A stretch of 64,000 nt of DNA from Flavobacteriaceae bacterium (GCA_028280265.1 JANQMD010000042.1:1-64000); one strand, 5' to 3'; counted from the first letter of the stretch, positions 44,959 to 54,740 are shown. Notes: a model not told the origin generated them from the sequence alone. Numbers and translations: made by a program.

Positions 44959-45810
44959 ATGATTTTAATAGCGGATGGAGGATCAACAAAAGTTGATTGG
45001 ATAGCTTTAAATGATAAAAAGGAGGAACTTTTTAGAGTAAGAACTTTAGGGCTTAATCCAGCAGTTGTTCCAGAGGAAGAGCTATCTAACAGAATAACAA
45101 ATACATTTCAATTGCTTAATGTTAAAGACGAAGTAAAAGAAGTACATTTCTACGGAGCTGGTTGTGGGACTCCAAAACCTGTTATGATTCTGCATAATGT
45201 TATGAAATCGATCTTCATCAATGCAGAGCTTCATATAGCAGAAGACATGTTAGCTGCAGTTTATGCTTCCTCAGGAAATAATCCAGCGTTGGTATGTATC
45301 TTAGGTACTGGGTCAAATAGTTGTTATTACGATGGAAATGAGATGCATATGAATGTTGCTTCTTTAGGTTATAGTTTGATGGATGAAGCAAGTGGGAATT
45401 ATTTTGGAAAGCAGTTGATACGAGATTACTATTACAAAAGAATGCCTAAAAGAATAGCTGCTGAATTCGAAAAACAGTATGATTTGGAGGCTGATACTAT
45501 AAAGTTTAATATGTACAGACAGCCCAATCCTAACATGTATCTTGCATCTTTTGCAAGATTTATGTTTGAGTTTAAAACAGATAAGTATATAAAGAAGTTA
45601 ATTAAAAAAGGATTTCAAGAGTTTTTTAAATGTAGAGTCCTTCCTTATCACGTTAGTGAAGAAACGCCTATATATTTTATCGGCTCTATTGCATATTACT
45701 TTGGAGACATTTTAGAGAAAGTAGCAAATAAACATGCTTTATCCATAACAGGAATTGTACAAAGACCGATCGATAACTTAATAGAGTATCATAGGGAAAA
45801 TATTAACTAA
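44959..45810 (+). CDS. N-acetylglucosamine-kinase-like BadF/BadG-family ATPase
   Basis: Sugar-kinase/HSP70-fold protein of 283 residues with the phosphate-1 motif ADGGSTKVDW (5-14), a connect-type AEDMLAAVYASSG and the ATP loop LVCILGTGSNSCYYDG. The domain is the BcrAD_BadFG type used by N-acetylglucosamine kinases and recyclers of cell-wall amino sugars. It would phosphorylate GlcNAc or a related amino sugar in the cytosol. It is the first gene outside the polysaccharide locus and converges with murF, with an eight-base overlap at the 3' ends. Confidence 0.8.
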   Translation: MILIADGGSTKVDWIALNDKKEELFRVRTLGLNPAVVPEEELSNRITNTFQLLNVKDEVKEVHFYGAGCGTPKPVMILHNVMKSIFINAELHIAEDMLAAVYASSGNNPALVCILGTGSNSCYYDGNEMHMNVASLGYSLMDEASGNYFGKQLIRDYYYKRMPKRIAAEFEKQYDLEADTIKFNMYRQPNPNMYLASFARFMFEFKTDKYIKKLIKKGFQEFFKCRVLPYHVSEETPIYFIGSIAYYFGDILEKVANKHALSITGIVQRPIDNLIEYHRENIN

Positions 45811-47062
45811 TATATTTTAAAACTCTCTCTAGAGCCATTCCTCTCGAACCTTTTATGAGTAAATAACTGTCAAGAATCGCTTTAGAGGTGAAAAAATTGA
45901 TGAACTCTTCAAAATTCGAAAACTTATTGCCAGTTTTTACGCTAAAAAAGTTTTCTCCTACAAAGTAAACTTTATGAAAATCAAGATTGTTTGCAAGGTT
46001 AGCGATGTTCTGATGTTCAGTACTAGCCTCAAAACCCAATTCAAACATATCTCCAAGAATAACAATTTTTCGAGGATGATCTATCGTATTAAAATTATTC
46101 AGAGCGGCTTCCATGCTAGAAGGATTGGCATTATAGGCATCAAGTAAAATAGTATTTGTACCCAACTTTATAATTTGCGAGCGATTATTTTTAGGAATAT
46201 AGTTTTCAATAGCATTTTTAATATTTATGGAATCTATATTAAAATAATCACCAATAGAAATCGCTGCTCTAATATTTTTGAAGTTATATTCACCAACCAG
46301 TTGAGTTTTAATTTTTATTGATTTGTAATCTATCTCTAAAAAAGGATTTTTAGTTAGCAGTTTTGTTTCCTTATCATTCACATAAACAATATTACTCATG
46401 CCTTTTGTAATATCCTTTTGTTTTTCATCATCCTCGTTTACAAAAATAGTCTTGGAGTTTTTAGACAAGAAATGATAGAGTTCAGATTTACCTTTAACAA
46501 CTCCTTTAACCCCTCCGAATCCCTCTAAGTGTGCTTTTCCAAAATTGGTAATATATCCATAGTCAGGCTCGGCAATAGAGCATAGGAATTCAATTTCTTT
46601 TTGGTGATTGGCTCCCATTTCTACAATTCCTATTTCAGTTTCGGGGTTGAATGATAATAAAGTTAATGGTACTCCAATATGATTATTAAAATTTCCAACA
46701 GTAGCTTTGGTTCTATATTGAGTGCTTAAAACTTCGTTGATTAACTCTTTTGTTGTTGTTTTTCCATTGCTGCCAGTCAATGCTACTATGGGAAGATTTA
46801 ATTGCCTTCTATGATAGTTTGCAAAACTTTGAAGAGATTTTAATACATCATCAACCAAGATGGTTTTTCCTTCAATGAAAAATTCTTGTTCGTCAATTAC
46901 ACAATAACGAGCCCCTTTTTTTAAGGCATCCTGTACAAATGCGTTTCCATTGAAGTTTTCACCTTTTAAAGCGAAGAAAATGGAGTTTTTTCTAATCTTA
47001 CGAGTGTCAGTATCTACCAAATAACTTTCGCAATAGTATTTATATAAATCTTGAATATTCAT
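45803..47062 (-). CDS. murF: UDP-N-acetylmuramoyl-tripeptide--D-alanyl-D-alanine ligase (MurF)
   Basis: A 419-residue Mur ligase. The N-terminal UDP-binding domain contains DTRKIRKNSIFFALKGENF, the ATP loop is GSNGKTTTKEL (97-107), and the central domain has NFNNHIGVPLT and EMGANHQKEI. C-terminal DAYNANPSSM is typical of MurF. It adds D-Ala-D-Ala to the muramyl tripeptide in the cytosol. It lies downstream of gldJ on the same strand, behind a strong terminator hairpin only 18 bases before its start, so its expression may depend on read-through. Confidence 0.93.
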   Translation of the reverse strand: MNIQDLYKYYCESYLVDTDTRKIRKNSIFFALKGENFNGNAFVQDALKKGARYCVIDEQEFFIEGKTILVDDVLKSLQSFANYHRRQLNLPIVALTGSNGKTTTKELINEVLSTQYRTKATVGNFNNHIGVPLTLLSFNPETEIGIVEMGANHQKEIEFLCSIAEPDYGYITNFGKAHLEGFGGVKGVVKGKSELYHFLSKNSKTIFVNEDDEKQKDITKGMSNIVYVNDKETKLLTKNPFLEIDYKSIKIKTQLVGEYNFKNIRAAISIGDYFNIDSINIKNAIENYIPKNNRSQIIKLGTNTILLDAYNANPSSMEAALNNFNTIDHPRKIVILGDMFELGFEASTEHQNIANLANNLDFHKVYFVGENFFSVKTGNKFSNFEEFINFFTSKAILDSYLLIKGSRGMALERVLKYIS

Positions 47063-47069
47063 AGTTTAA

Positions 47070-47107
47070 AAATAAAAAAAACCTCATTGAAAATTTTCAA
47101 TGAGGTT
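47070..47107 (-). terminator. Perfect-palindrome intrinsic terminator after gldJ
   Basis: AACCTCATTGAAAA (47080-47093) and TTTTCAATGAGGTT (47094-47107) form a perfect 28-base dyad. On the minus strand it is followed by a run of eight Ts including the end of the stem, then ATTTTT. It lies 22 bases after the gldJ stop and 18 bases before the murF start. Confidence 0.85.
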
Positions 47108-47128
47108 AGGAATATCTATAAATCTGTT

Positions 47129-48808
47129 TTATCTGGATGGATTTCTTGCCAATCTCTTTTTATAGTTAAGTGCTCCTACAATATCTGAGGCGCATCTAAA
47201 ACCTATATAGCTTGTAGACATATACTCAGGTAAATACCTTCTTTGGGAAGGATCTAACCAATATTCTCTATCCATCCATGACCCACCTTTATGAACTCGC
47301 GATTCATTACTAATGAGCGTGAACCTCTTGTTAGGATCGTATACATTCTTTCTGCCAGAGATAGAATCTCTAGAGTTTTGAGGTGAATTGTACATTCTAG
47401 GGCGACTTGCAAACTGATCATCCTCATCGTCATAAAACCTAGTTGAATTTTTGTCACCATCATTTTTGTTAATATTATTAGACTTTGTATAGTTGCGTCT
47501 TAGGAAAGCATCGTCTTTGGTAACAGGAACGTACTTTATTCCACCAGGAAGCTCTACGGGAACAATCTTACCATTTGGAAGTGTGTCATATACAATTGGA
47601 GCTCTATCTCCATCACCAATAATTACTACCTGCCCAGTTGAATCAATTAATTTTTTGGTAAAAACATTCCCTCTAAAATAATTGAAATCATTGGCTTCGG
47701 TATCAATAGCGGGTCTGTATACATCAGCGACCCATTCCGAGACATTTCCAGACATATCATAAAGTCCAAAAGCATTTGGAGGGTATGATTTTACTTTAAT
47801 TGGAATATCGGAACCATCTTCACTCCATCCTGCAAGACCACTATAGTTACCTTGTCTTATTTTAAAGTTAGCTAACTGATCTCCCTTGTATCGTGTCGAC
47901 TTATCTCTTGTATATCTACCATTCCATGCATATTTCTTTCTTCCTCTGACATTGTTATATTCTCTGTTTTCAACAACAGCTTTTGCGGCATATTCCCATT
48001 CTGCTTCTGTAGGCAAGCGAAATTTCTGTGTCAATAAACCGTCTTGAGAAGTTACATGTCTACCAGTAAACTTACCTTTAGCTGGTCTAGCCTCTCCCTT
48101 TTTTCTTCTCTTGTTATTTGGTAATCCTCTTTTGTATACAGTAGAGTCACCATCAAATAAGCGATAAGGATCTTCTAGATACAAATCAGTATCAAAGTAA
48201 TTTCTTATTGTATCGTTTTCTAAGACATTGGTTAATACCCCTTTGTCGATTAAAGCTTTCAAGTTTACAGCACTAGTTCTCCATTTACAATATTGAACAG
48301 CTTGCAACCAACTTACCCCAACAACAGGGTAATCTGAATAGGCTGGATGTCGTAAATAATTTTCAGATAGTAAATCCGTATTACCTAAACTGCTTCTCCA
48401 AACTAAAGTATCTGGAAGGGCAGAAGTATAAATGTTTTTGTATCTATTGTCTTCCGGTGGAAAAATATCCTTAGTAACCTGCAAATAAAGCAGGTATTCA
48501 GAATTTGTAACTTCTGCTTCATCTAAATAGAAAGAGCGGACATGCATTTGTCTGGGAGTAGTATTCCAATCAAACATCACGTCATCCTGCACTTGTCCCA
48601 TTGTAAATGTTCCTCCTTCAACAGCTACCATACCGTCTGGCGGTTTTTGCCCTTGAAATGCAGTTCCCTTTATATAATTTCCATATTTAGGATCATTAAA
48701 ATTCCATCCAGTTAGAGAAGATTTATTTTTACTCACCGATGACTTACAACTGCTAAATAAAATAGCTCCGCAACATAAAAGTAAATTCAATTTAAATAAG
48801 TTTCTCAT
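47129..48808 (-). CDS. gldJ: Gliding-motility lipoprotein GldJ
   Basis: A 559-residue lipoprotein whose signal peptide ends in LFSSC with Cys21 acylated. An FGE-sulfatase (SUMF1-like) domain spans most of the length: EGGTFTMGQ, VVGVSWLQAVQYCKW, FRLPTEAEWEYAAK, DMSGNVSEWVADVY, VHKGGSWMDREYW and IGFRCASD. GldJ is needed for gliding and for stability of T9SS core proteins in Flavobacterium. It is divergent from porU, which matches the known flavobacterial order gldJ-porU-porV. A TATTTTTA box at 48857-48864 may serve as its -7 element. Confidence 0.95.
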   Translation of the reverse strand: MRNLFKLNLLLCCGAILFSSCKSSVSKNKSSLTGWNFNDPKYGNYIKGTAFQGQKPPDGMVAVEGGTFTMGQVQDDVMFDWNTTPRQMHVRSFYLDEAEVTNSEYLLYLQVTKDIFPPEDNRYKNIYTSALPDTLVWRSSLGNTDLLSENYLRHPAYSDYPVVGVSWLQAVQYCKWRTSAVNLKALIDKGVLTNVLENDTIRNYFDTDLYLEDPYRLFDGDSTVYKRGLPNNKRRKKGEARPAKGKFTGRHVTSQDGLLTQKFRLPTEAEWEYAAKAVVENREYNNVRGRKKYAWNGRYTRDKSTRYKGDQLANFKIRQGNYSGLAGWSEDGSDIPIKVKSYPPNAFGLYDMSGNVSEWVADVYRPAIDTEANDFNYFRGNVFTKKLIDSTGQVVIIGDGDRAPIVYDTLPNGKIVPVELPGGIKYVPVTKDDAFLRRNYTKSNNINKNDGDKNSTRFYDDEDDQFASRPRMYNSPQNSRDSISGRKNVYDPNKRFTLISNESRVHKGGSWMDREYWLDPSQRRYLPEYMSTSYIGFRCASDIVGALNYKKRLARNPSR

Positions 48809-49004
48809 GTCTTATTTTAAATATTTAGGGTTTTGTTTCAGCTTTGCAATTTACAATAAAAATAGTATCGCACAAGATGAATAGTTAATTTTAATACTCT
48901 AAAACAAGTAGTTCTTTCTGACTTTATAACGACGATGTTCTTTTTTTATTATGAATACCCGTGTAACTCTAAAATATATGCATTTTATTTACGTTATTTG
49001 GGAT

Positions 49005-52000
49005 ATGATAAAGTTGGCAAAGAGATTCTTTTTTGTATTTCTTTTTCTTCAATCATTATTCTCTTATTCACAGCAAATTAATAGTGTTTTGAGAAATGGT
49101 GATTGGTATAAATTTTCTGTTGATACTACTGGAGTTTTTCGAATAGATAGAACATTGCTGCAGCAAATAGGAGTAAATACTACAAATTTAAACCCTAAAA
49201 AAATCCACATCTATGGTAACGGAGGAAATCTATTACCTGAATTGAATTCAGATTTTAGGTATCAAGACCTCCAAGAGAACGCAATTTTTATTGAAGGAGA
49301 AAATGACAATTCATTTGATGCAAATGATTACATTTTATTTTATGCAAAAGGACCGCATGACTGGACAGTAAATACATCTGCTGGTACTGCTCAGCATAGA
49401 CAGAATATTTATTCAGATAAAGCGTATTATTTCATCACAGTGAACAATATTGATGGTAAAAGAATACAAAGTGCGCCGCCTGTTTCTGGAGCCGCCACGA
49501 GTCAGATTACGACTTTTGATGATTATATTTTTTATGAAAAAGAAAACATAAATCTTTTTGCTGCAGGAAGAAAGTGGCTAGGAGAAGATTTTAGTGTTCA
49601 AAATCAACAAACTTTTGAAATACCCTTTCCCAATGCCGTGCCAAATGAGAACATAAGTGTCACCACGAGAGCGGTAGCCATTTCAGGATTGACCTCTTCA
49701 ATGAATGTGAGTGTCAATAGTCAAAGTTTATTTACACTGAATTTTAATGCCGTCATTTCTGGATCGTTAACACTAGCCTCAGATCAGTTAAGAACCAGTT
49801 CAGTAAGTAATTCATCTAATGTGGTCAATGTTACTTTAGACTACAATAATGGTGGAAACCCGTCAGCTAGAGCTTACTTGGACTATATAGAGATTGTAGG
49901 GAAAAAGCAGCTTGCAGCTGGAAATTCACAATTTTCCTTTAGAAGTTTTGAAGCGGCAAATGCTACTGGAATTGTTGAATACCAAATACAGAATGCTACA
50001 AATATTTCTCAAATTTGGGATGTGTCTGATCCAATCAATGTTACATCTATCACTAATGAATCTACTGGGGGGATTTTTGGTTTTAAGGCAAATGGGGGAA
50101 CGCTTAAAGAATATGTTGTTTTAAATAGCAATAATTTTTACATTCCAAAAACAGTACAAAATTCAAAAGTAGTCAATCAAAATATTCACCAACTACAGGA
50201 TGTAAATTACTTGATCATCACCAGTAATGAGTTAACTGGTGCTGCACAAAAGTTAGCAGATTATCACATTGCTAATTCAAATTTAACTGTACAGGTTGTT
50301 ACTATCAATGACATATACAATGAGTTTTCTTCAGGTTCTCCAGACATCACTGGAATTCGTGATTTTATTAAATATATCTACGACAATAATACTTCAGCAG
50401 AAAGAAAATTAAGGTACGTATGCTTTTTTGGAGATTCGTCTTATGATTACAAAGATCGTATTACCAACAATAATAATATAGTCCCTGTTTTTGAATCCAT
50501 ACAAAGTTACAATCTGGCTTTTTCGTATGTTACAGATGACTTCTTTGCAATGTTAGAACCCAATGAGGGAACCATGTTGTCTTCTCATACATTAGATGTT
50601 GCTACGGGAAGAGTTCCTGTATCTACGGTTCAAGAAGCCACTGGAGTTGTAGATAAAATATTGAGTTATTACCAAACATCTTCATTAGGAGATTGGAGGA
50701 ATACGGTAACTCTTGTTGCAGATGATATCGATGCCAATTCAGATATTACTATTCAATCTGGCGTAGAGAGAATCGCCGATGACATTAAGGCAAACAAACC
50801 TGTAATGAATGTCAACAAGATTTATGCCGATGCTTTTCCGCAGCAGAACTCTTCTGGTGGAGAGAGGTATCCAGCGGTACAAGAGGCAATCACAAACGCA
50901 ATGGAAACAGGAACGTTGATTTTCGATTATTTTGGACATGGTGGAGAAGATGGATTTGGAAGAGAGCGTTTTTTGGACATTCCTCAAGTGCAAGCATTCC
51001 AGAACAAAAATATCCTACCGTTATTTATAACGGTAACTTGTGAATATTCTAGATTTGATAACCCCAATCGTATTACTGCTGGTGAGCTTACTTTTAAGAG
51101 TACTAGTGGAGGAGCAGCCTCAATGATTTCTACTACAAGGGAAGTTTTTATTAGTGTTGGTCAAAGCTTTAATGAGAATTTAATGAAAATTCTTCTCGAA
51201 TTTAATAATGAAGATTTAACCATTGCAGAGTCGTTGGCAGCTACGAAAAATAATTTCACAAACTTTCAGAAATTCTTCATTTATTACTTCGGAGATCCAG
51301 CAAAGAAATTAGCAATTCCACAACCAAATGTGCGAATTACGAAAATGAATGGCATAGATATTACTCAATCGTTAGATACACTAAAAGCACTTTCTCGAGT
51401 TCGGTTTGAGGGAGTAGTTACAGACAACTCCAACAATACTCTAAACGGTTTTAATGGAACCATTTCTACTTCTGTATTTGACAAACCCATTGATAGAACA
51501 ACGTTAGATAATAATAATTTTGGAGTTACCATTACATTTGATTCACAAGAGAGTAAGCTTTTTAGGGGGAAATCAACAGTTCAAAATGGGAATTTTAATT
51601 TTGAATTTATCGTGCCGAGAGACATTAGGGTTGCTTTTGGTAAAGGGAAACTAAGCTTCTATGCTGAAAATACAGTTTCAGATAGAGCTGGTTTTAACAG
51701 TGATGTCGTAGTAGGGGGAATTAACAACAATGCACCTGAAGATACTGTAGGTCCAGTAATTCAACTATTTATGAACGATGAATCGTTCTTGGATGGAGGT
51801 AATACAAATCAATCTCCGAATCTTATTGCTAGATTATCGGACATTAGTGGGATTAACACTTCTGTGACTGCGGTAGATCATGATATTGTAGCTATTTTAG
51901 ATGGCGATGAATCGAATCCTATTGTATTGAATGATTTTTATCAGACAGAATTAAACGATTTTACCAATGGAAGAGTTACATTTCGTTTTCGAGATTTAGC

Positions 52001-52403
52001 TGTCGGACCCCATACATTAAAATTAAAAGCATGGGATACTTATAACAACTCCTCGGAAGCAATGATTAATTTCGTTGTAGTAAGTGATACCACATTAACC
52101 TTAGATAATGTTTTGAATTATCCGAATCCGTTTGTAAATTACACTGAATTTTGGTTCAGCCATAACAAACCAAACGAGTCCCTAGAAGTACAGGTCCAAA
52201 TATTCACAGTTTCAGGAAAGCTAGTAAAAACAATTAACCAGTCAGTACAAACAACAGGTAATTTGTCTAGAAGTATCGCTTGGAATGGCTTGGATGATTT
52301 TGGAAACCAGATAGGGAAAGGGGTCTATGTATATAAATTAAAAGTGAAATCAACCGTTAGCAATATATCATCAGAGAAATATGAAAAATTAGTCATATTA
52401 TAA
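49005..52403 (+). CDS. porU: T9SS C-terminal signal peptidase/sortase PorU
   Basis: An 1132-residue gingipain-type (C25) protein that removes the C-terminal signal of T9SS cargo at the outer membrane. The start at 49005 places a good signal peptide (about 1-24, ending FSYSQQ) at the N-terminus; ATG at 48951 is in frame but adds 18 unlikely residues. The catalytic dyad is H645 in DYFGHGGEDG and C679 in TVTCEYSRF. The C-terminal ~80 residues (NYPNPF, VSGKLVKT, GVYVYKL) are a type A T9SS sorting-like domain. porV follows 40 bases downstream. Confidence 0.95.
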   Translation: MIKLAKRFFFVFLFLQSLFSYSQQINSVLRNGDWYKFSVDTTGVFRIDRTLLQQIGVNTTNLNPKKIHIYGNGGNLLPELNSDFRYQDLQENAIFIEGENDNSFDANDYILFYAKGPHDWTVNTSAGTAQHRQNIYSDKAYYFITVNNIDGKRIQSAPPVSGAATSQITTFDDYIFYEKENINLFAAGRKWLGEDFSVQNQQTFEIPFPNAVPNENISVTTRAVAISGLTSSMNVSVNSQSLFTLNFNAVISGSLTLASDQLRTSSVSNSSNVVNVTLDYNNGGNPSARAYLDYIEIVGKKQLAAGNSQFSFRSFEAANATGIVEYQIQNATNISQIWDVSDPINVTSITNESTGGIFGFKANGGTLKEYVVLNSNNFYIPKTVQNSKVVNQNIHQLQDVNYLIITSNELTGAAQKLADYHIANSNLTVQVVTINDIYNEFSSGSPDITGIRDFIKYIYDNNTSAERKLRYVCFFGDSSYDYKDRITNNNNIVPVFESIQSYNLAFSYVTDDFFAMLEPNEGTMLSSHTLDVATGRVPVSTVQEATGVVDKILSYYQTSSLGDWRNTVTLVADDIDANSDITIQSGVERIADDIKANKPVMNVNKIYADAFPQQNSSGGERYPAVQEAITNAMETGTLIFDYFGHGGEDGFGRERFLDIPQVQAFQNKNILPLFITVTCEYSRFDNPNRITAGELTFKSTSGGAASMISTTREVFISVGQSFNENLMKILLEFNNEDLTIAESLAATKNNFTNFQKFFIYYFGDPAKKLAIPQPNVRITKMNGIDITQSLDTLKALSRVRFEGVVTDNSNNTLNGFNGTISTSVFDKPIDRTTLDNNNFGVTITFDSQESKLFRGKSTVQNGNFNFEFIVPRDIRVAFGKGKLSFYAENTVSDRAGFNSDVVVGGINNNAPEDTVGPVIQLFMNDESFLDGGNTNQSPNLIARLSDISGINTSVTAVDHDIVAILDGDESNPIVLNDFYQTELNDFTNGRVTFRFRDLAVGPHTLKLKAWDTYNNSSEAMINFVVVSDTTLTLDNVLNYPNPFVNYTEFWFSHNKPNESLEVQVQIFTVSGKLVKTINQSVQTTGNLSRSIAWNGLDDFGNQIGKGVYVYKLKVKSTVSNISSEKYEKLVIL

Positions 52404-52443
52404 TAAATACAGATATTTGCGTTTAAATAGGAAACTAAACCAT

Positions 52444-53589
52444 ATGAAAAAAATAGGATTTTTATTGATAGCTTGCCTTTTAGGAGCTAATCAGACTTTT
52501 GGACAAGTCAATACTGCACAGACAGGAGGAATAACTACTGCAACTCCATTTTTATTGATCATTCCTGACGCTAGAGCAGGAGCAATGGGAGATGTTGGGG
52601 TTTCCACTTCTGCAGATGCTAACTCCCTTTTTCATAACCCTTCTAAAATAGCTTTTGGTGGTAGAGAAGTAATGATTGGTGTGAATTATTCACCTTGGCT
52701 TAGAAATTTAACAAATGATATCTTCATAGGTAGTGCTTCATATATCAGAAGAACTAGTGAAAAGTCTGCATACGGTGTAGAGTTTCGTTATTTTTCTCTT
52801 GGAGATATTCAGTTGACAGAGGATGGTGTAAACTTTACCAATATTAAACCTAACGAATTTGCTATTTCTGGAACGTATGCGTTGAAACTAAGTGAGACTT
52901 TTTCTATGGGAGTTAGCGGTCGCTTTTTCAGATCTAACTTGGCTTTCACTGGAACTAATACAACCTTGCAACCGATCAATTCTTTTGCAGTTGATGTTTC
53001 TGGATATTACCAATCTTACGAAGAAAATTACGGAACATTTAACGGTAGATGGAGATTTGGATTTAATATTACGAACATTGGACCTAAGGTTTCTTATGTT
53101 CCAGGTAGAGAAGATTTTATCCCTACAAATTTAAAGTTTGGTGGAGGATTTGATTTTATTCTGGACGATTATAACATTGTTTCTGTAAATACAGAATTTA
53201 CCAAATTATTGGTGCCCACTCCACCAGTTAGAGATGCTAGCGGAAATATTGTGAGTGGGAAAGATGATAATGTAGGTTTCATTGGTGGAATTTTTCAATC
53301 ATTTGGGGACGCTCCAGGAGGATTTAGCGAAGAGCTAAAAGAATTTACTTACGCACTAGGGGCTGAATATTTATATAACAATGCTTTTGCCTTAAGAGCA
53401 GGATACTTTCACGAAAGCCCAGATAAAGGAAATAGACAATTTTTTACCATGGGAGCTGGTTTTAAGACCAACGCATTAAATATTGATTTATCATATTTGA
53501 TCAATTCATCTGATGTAAATAATCCCCTAGAGAACTCACTTCGTTTTTCTCTATCATTTGATTTAGGAGAGATTTACGATGATTATTAA
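52444..53589 (+). CDS. porV: T9SS outer-membrane shuttle protein PorV (LptO)
   Basis: A 381-residue FadL-like beta-barrel. The chosen ATG at 52444 begins a clean signal peptide (MKKIGFLLIACLLGANQTFG); an in-frame TTG at 52417 would only add a basic extension. Typical PorV features are TATPFLLIIPDARAGAMGD after the signal, the SLFHNPSK segment and a C-terminal strand ending in FDLGEIYDDY. PorV carries folded cargo from the translocon to PorU for cleavage. Gene order porU-porV is conserved in Flavobacteriaceae. Confidence 0.95.
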   Translation: MKKIGFLLIACLLGANQTFGQVNTAQTGGITTATPFLLIIPDARAGAMGDVGVSTSADANSLFHNPSKIAFGGREVMIGVNYSPWLRNLTNDIFIGSASYIRRTSEKSAYGVEFRYFSLGDIQLTEDGVNFTNIKPNEFAISGTYALKLSETFSMGVSGRFFRSNLAFTGTNTTLQPINSFAVDVSGYYQSYEENYGTFNGRWRFGFNITNIGPKVSYVPGREDFIPTNLKFGGGFDFILDDYNIVSVNTEFTKLLVPTPPVRDASGNIVSGKDDNVGFIGGIFQSFGDAPGGFSEELKEFTYALGAEYLYNNAFALRAGYFHESPDKGNRQFFTMGAGFKTNALNIDLSYLINSSDVNNPLENSLRFSLSFDLGEIYDDY

Positions 53590-53625
53590 AATATAAGATT
53601 GTAAGTGTTTATTCATACAAGCTAG

Positions 53626-53639
53626 TTAACTTTAGTTAA
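53626..53639. repeat. Short dyad TTAACTTTAGTTAA upstream of cdd
   Basis: TTAACT (53626-53631) and AGTTAA (53634-53639) form a six-base inverted repeat with a TT spacer. It lies 11 bases upstream of the -7 box of cytidine deaminase, where the -33 element should be, so a regulator could bind here. Chance occurrence in AT-rich DNA is quite possible. Confidence 0.25.
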
Positions 53640-53650
53640 ATAGATTTGCT

Positions 53651-53658
53651 TAGCTTTG
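53651..53658 (+). promoter_or_regulatory. -7 promoter box TAGCTTTG of cytidine deaminase
   Basis: TAGCTTTG matches TAnnTTTG exactly. The nearest -33-like sequence (TTTA, 53631-53634) is spaced slightly too closely. The start site would be near 53665, about 32 bases before the ATG. Confidence 0.45.
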
Positions 53659-53696
53659 TTTAATCCCCTTGCGAGGGTTTCATTGAAAGAATTCAT

Positions 53697-54179
53697 ATGA
53701 AAAAAATCAACCTTTCTAGTTCAGGATTGTTGTATAATGACATGAAGGAACTTTCAGAAGAGGATTATAAGCTGATGGAATCTGCTATTGAAGCAACACA
53801 AGACTCTTATTCTCCTTATTCGAAATTTAAAGTAGGTGCTGCCATTCTCCTAAAGGATGGAAATGTCATTACTGGTAGCAATCAAGAAAATGCAGCTTAT
53901 CCTTCAGGAATGTGTGCTGAGCGTGTTGCTATATGGAAAGTAGCAACTTCGTATCCTAATCAAAAAATTAAGAAAATAGCCATTACAGCCAAGTCTTCAA
54001 ATAAAACAGTAGACAAACCCGTAGGCCCTTGTGGAGCTTGCAGACAAACCATGCTAGAGTACGAACTGAATCAACAAGCACCAGTGGAGGTTTTATTCAT
54101 GGGCGAAGTTGGTAAAGTTGTTAAAGTAGAATCCATAACTTCCTTACTTCCTTTTTCTTTCGATAGTTCTTATTTGTAA
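53697..54179 (+). CDS. cdd: Cytidine deaminase
   Basis: Homotetrameric-type zinc cytidine deaminase of 160 residues with CAE (C73, E75) and PCGACR (C112, C115) supplying the three zinc cysteines and the catalytic Glu. YSPYSKFKVGAA (38-49) and NQENAAYPSGMCAER are family signatures. It deaminates cytidine and deoxycytidine to uridines in pyrimidine salvage. The stop overlaps the start of the truncated haemoglobin by one base. It follows porV in the same direction but has its own promoter box. Confidence 0.94.
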   Translation: MKKINLSSSGLLYNDMKELSEEDYKLMESAIEATQDSYSPYSKFKVGAAILLKDGNVITGSNQENAAYPSGMCAERVAIWKVATSYPNQKIKKIAITAKSSNKTVDKPVGPCGACRQTMLEYELNQQAPVEVLFMGEVGKVVKVESITSLLPFSFDSSYL

Positions 54180-54565
54180 TGAAGAGAGATATTACAGAGA
54201 GAAAAGACATCAAACTAATTATTTCAAATTTTTACGAAAAACTTATTTTGGATGAACATCTATTTCCTTTTTTTAAGGAAATGGTTGAAACAGGAACCCT
54301 TGAACATCATCTAGAAGGTATTGTTGATTTTTGGGAAGATATTTTATTTGACACTCAAAAATATGATCGGAATGTCATGCAAAAACATTTGAATTTTTCT
54401 AAAAAGGTTTCATTCAAGCAAGATCATTTCCGTCTATGGCTTCATTATTTAACAGAGACTACTGACCATTTATTTCTGGGTTCAAAATCTGATTTGATGA
54501 AAACAAGAGCAAAATCTATTGCTATGGTCATGCAACTAAAAATGAATTTATATAAAAACGGATAG
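54179..54565 (+). CDS. Group III truncated haemoglobin
   Basis: A 128-residue 2-on-2 globin. The heme-proximal histidine is H83 in QDHFRLWL, preceded by the E-F region with LNFSKK. The N-terminal ISNFYEKLILDEHLFPFF helix and the FWEDILF helix are typical of group III. The proposed role is oxygen or nitric oxide chemistry in the cytosol; substrates are not known. It is translationally coupled to cdd by a TAATG overlap, a pairing that gives no obvious functional clue. Confidence 0.85.
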   Translation: MKRDITERKDIKLIISNFYEKLILDEHLFPFFKEMVETGTLEHHLEGIVDFWEDILFDTQKYDRNVMQKHLNFSKKVSFKQDHFRLWLHYLTETTDHLFLGSKSDLMKTRAKSIAMVMQLKMNLYKNG

Positions 54566-54616
54566 GTTGAGCATCGTAAAATATAGACTTATCAAATTCT
54601 TGAAATGAATAATTTG

Positions 54617-54740
54617 TTGTTTATTTATCCATAGCGGGTAAACTACCTCGGTAGAAGCACACAATGCATTGAACAGAAGGCAAAATTTTAATTTTGAGGT
54701 AGCTTTTGGGTATTAAACCTCTTGGCTGAGACAATAAAAC
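54617..54740 (+). ncRNA. Structured leader or small RNA candidate upstream of the FabH-like gene
   Basis: The 188-base gap contains CTACCTC (54643-54649) pairing with GAGGTAG (54696-54702). Nested inside is a perfect CAAAATT/AATTTTG hairpin (54681-54696), and a GGGT/ACCT hairpin follows (54708-54720). A TAATTTG promoter-like box at 54610-54616 would begin an RNA just upstream. Sequence in the loops is less AT-rich than surrounding intergenic DNA. No known riboswitch class was recognised with confidence; a flavobacterial conserved RNA such as Flavo-1 is a possibility to test. Confidence 0.35.

Noticed and set aside
48951..49004. Upstream ATG start for porU
   Set aside because: It would put 18 extra residues before a standard signal peptide; the ATG at 49005 gives a normal secreted precursor.
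54640..54670. tRNA-like D-arm (CTCGGTAGAAGCA)
   Set aside because: No anticodon stem, T-arm or acceptor stem of a tRNA could be drawn around it.
54710..54731. TPP-riboswitch-like CTTGGCTGAGAC
   Set aside because: The GGCTGAGA word is present but the downstream TPP core (ACCCTTTGAACCTGAT-type segment) is absent, and the gene is not thiamine-related.
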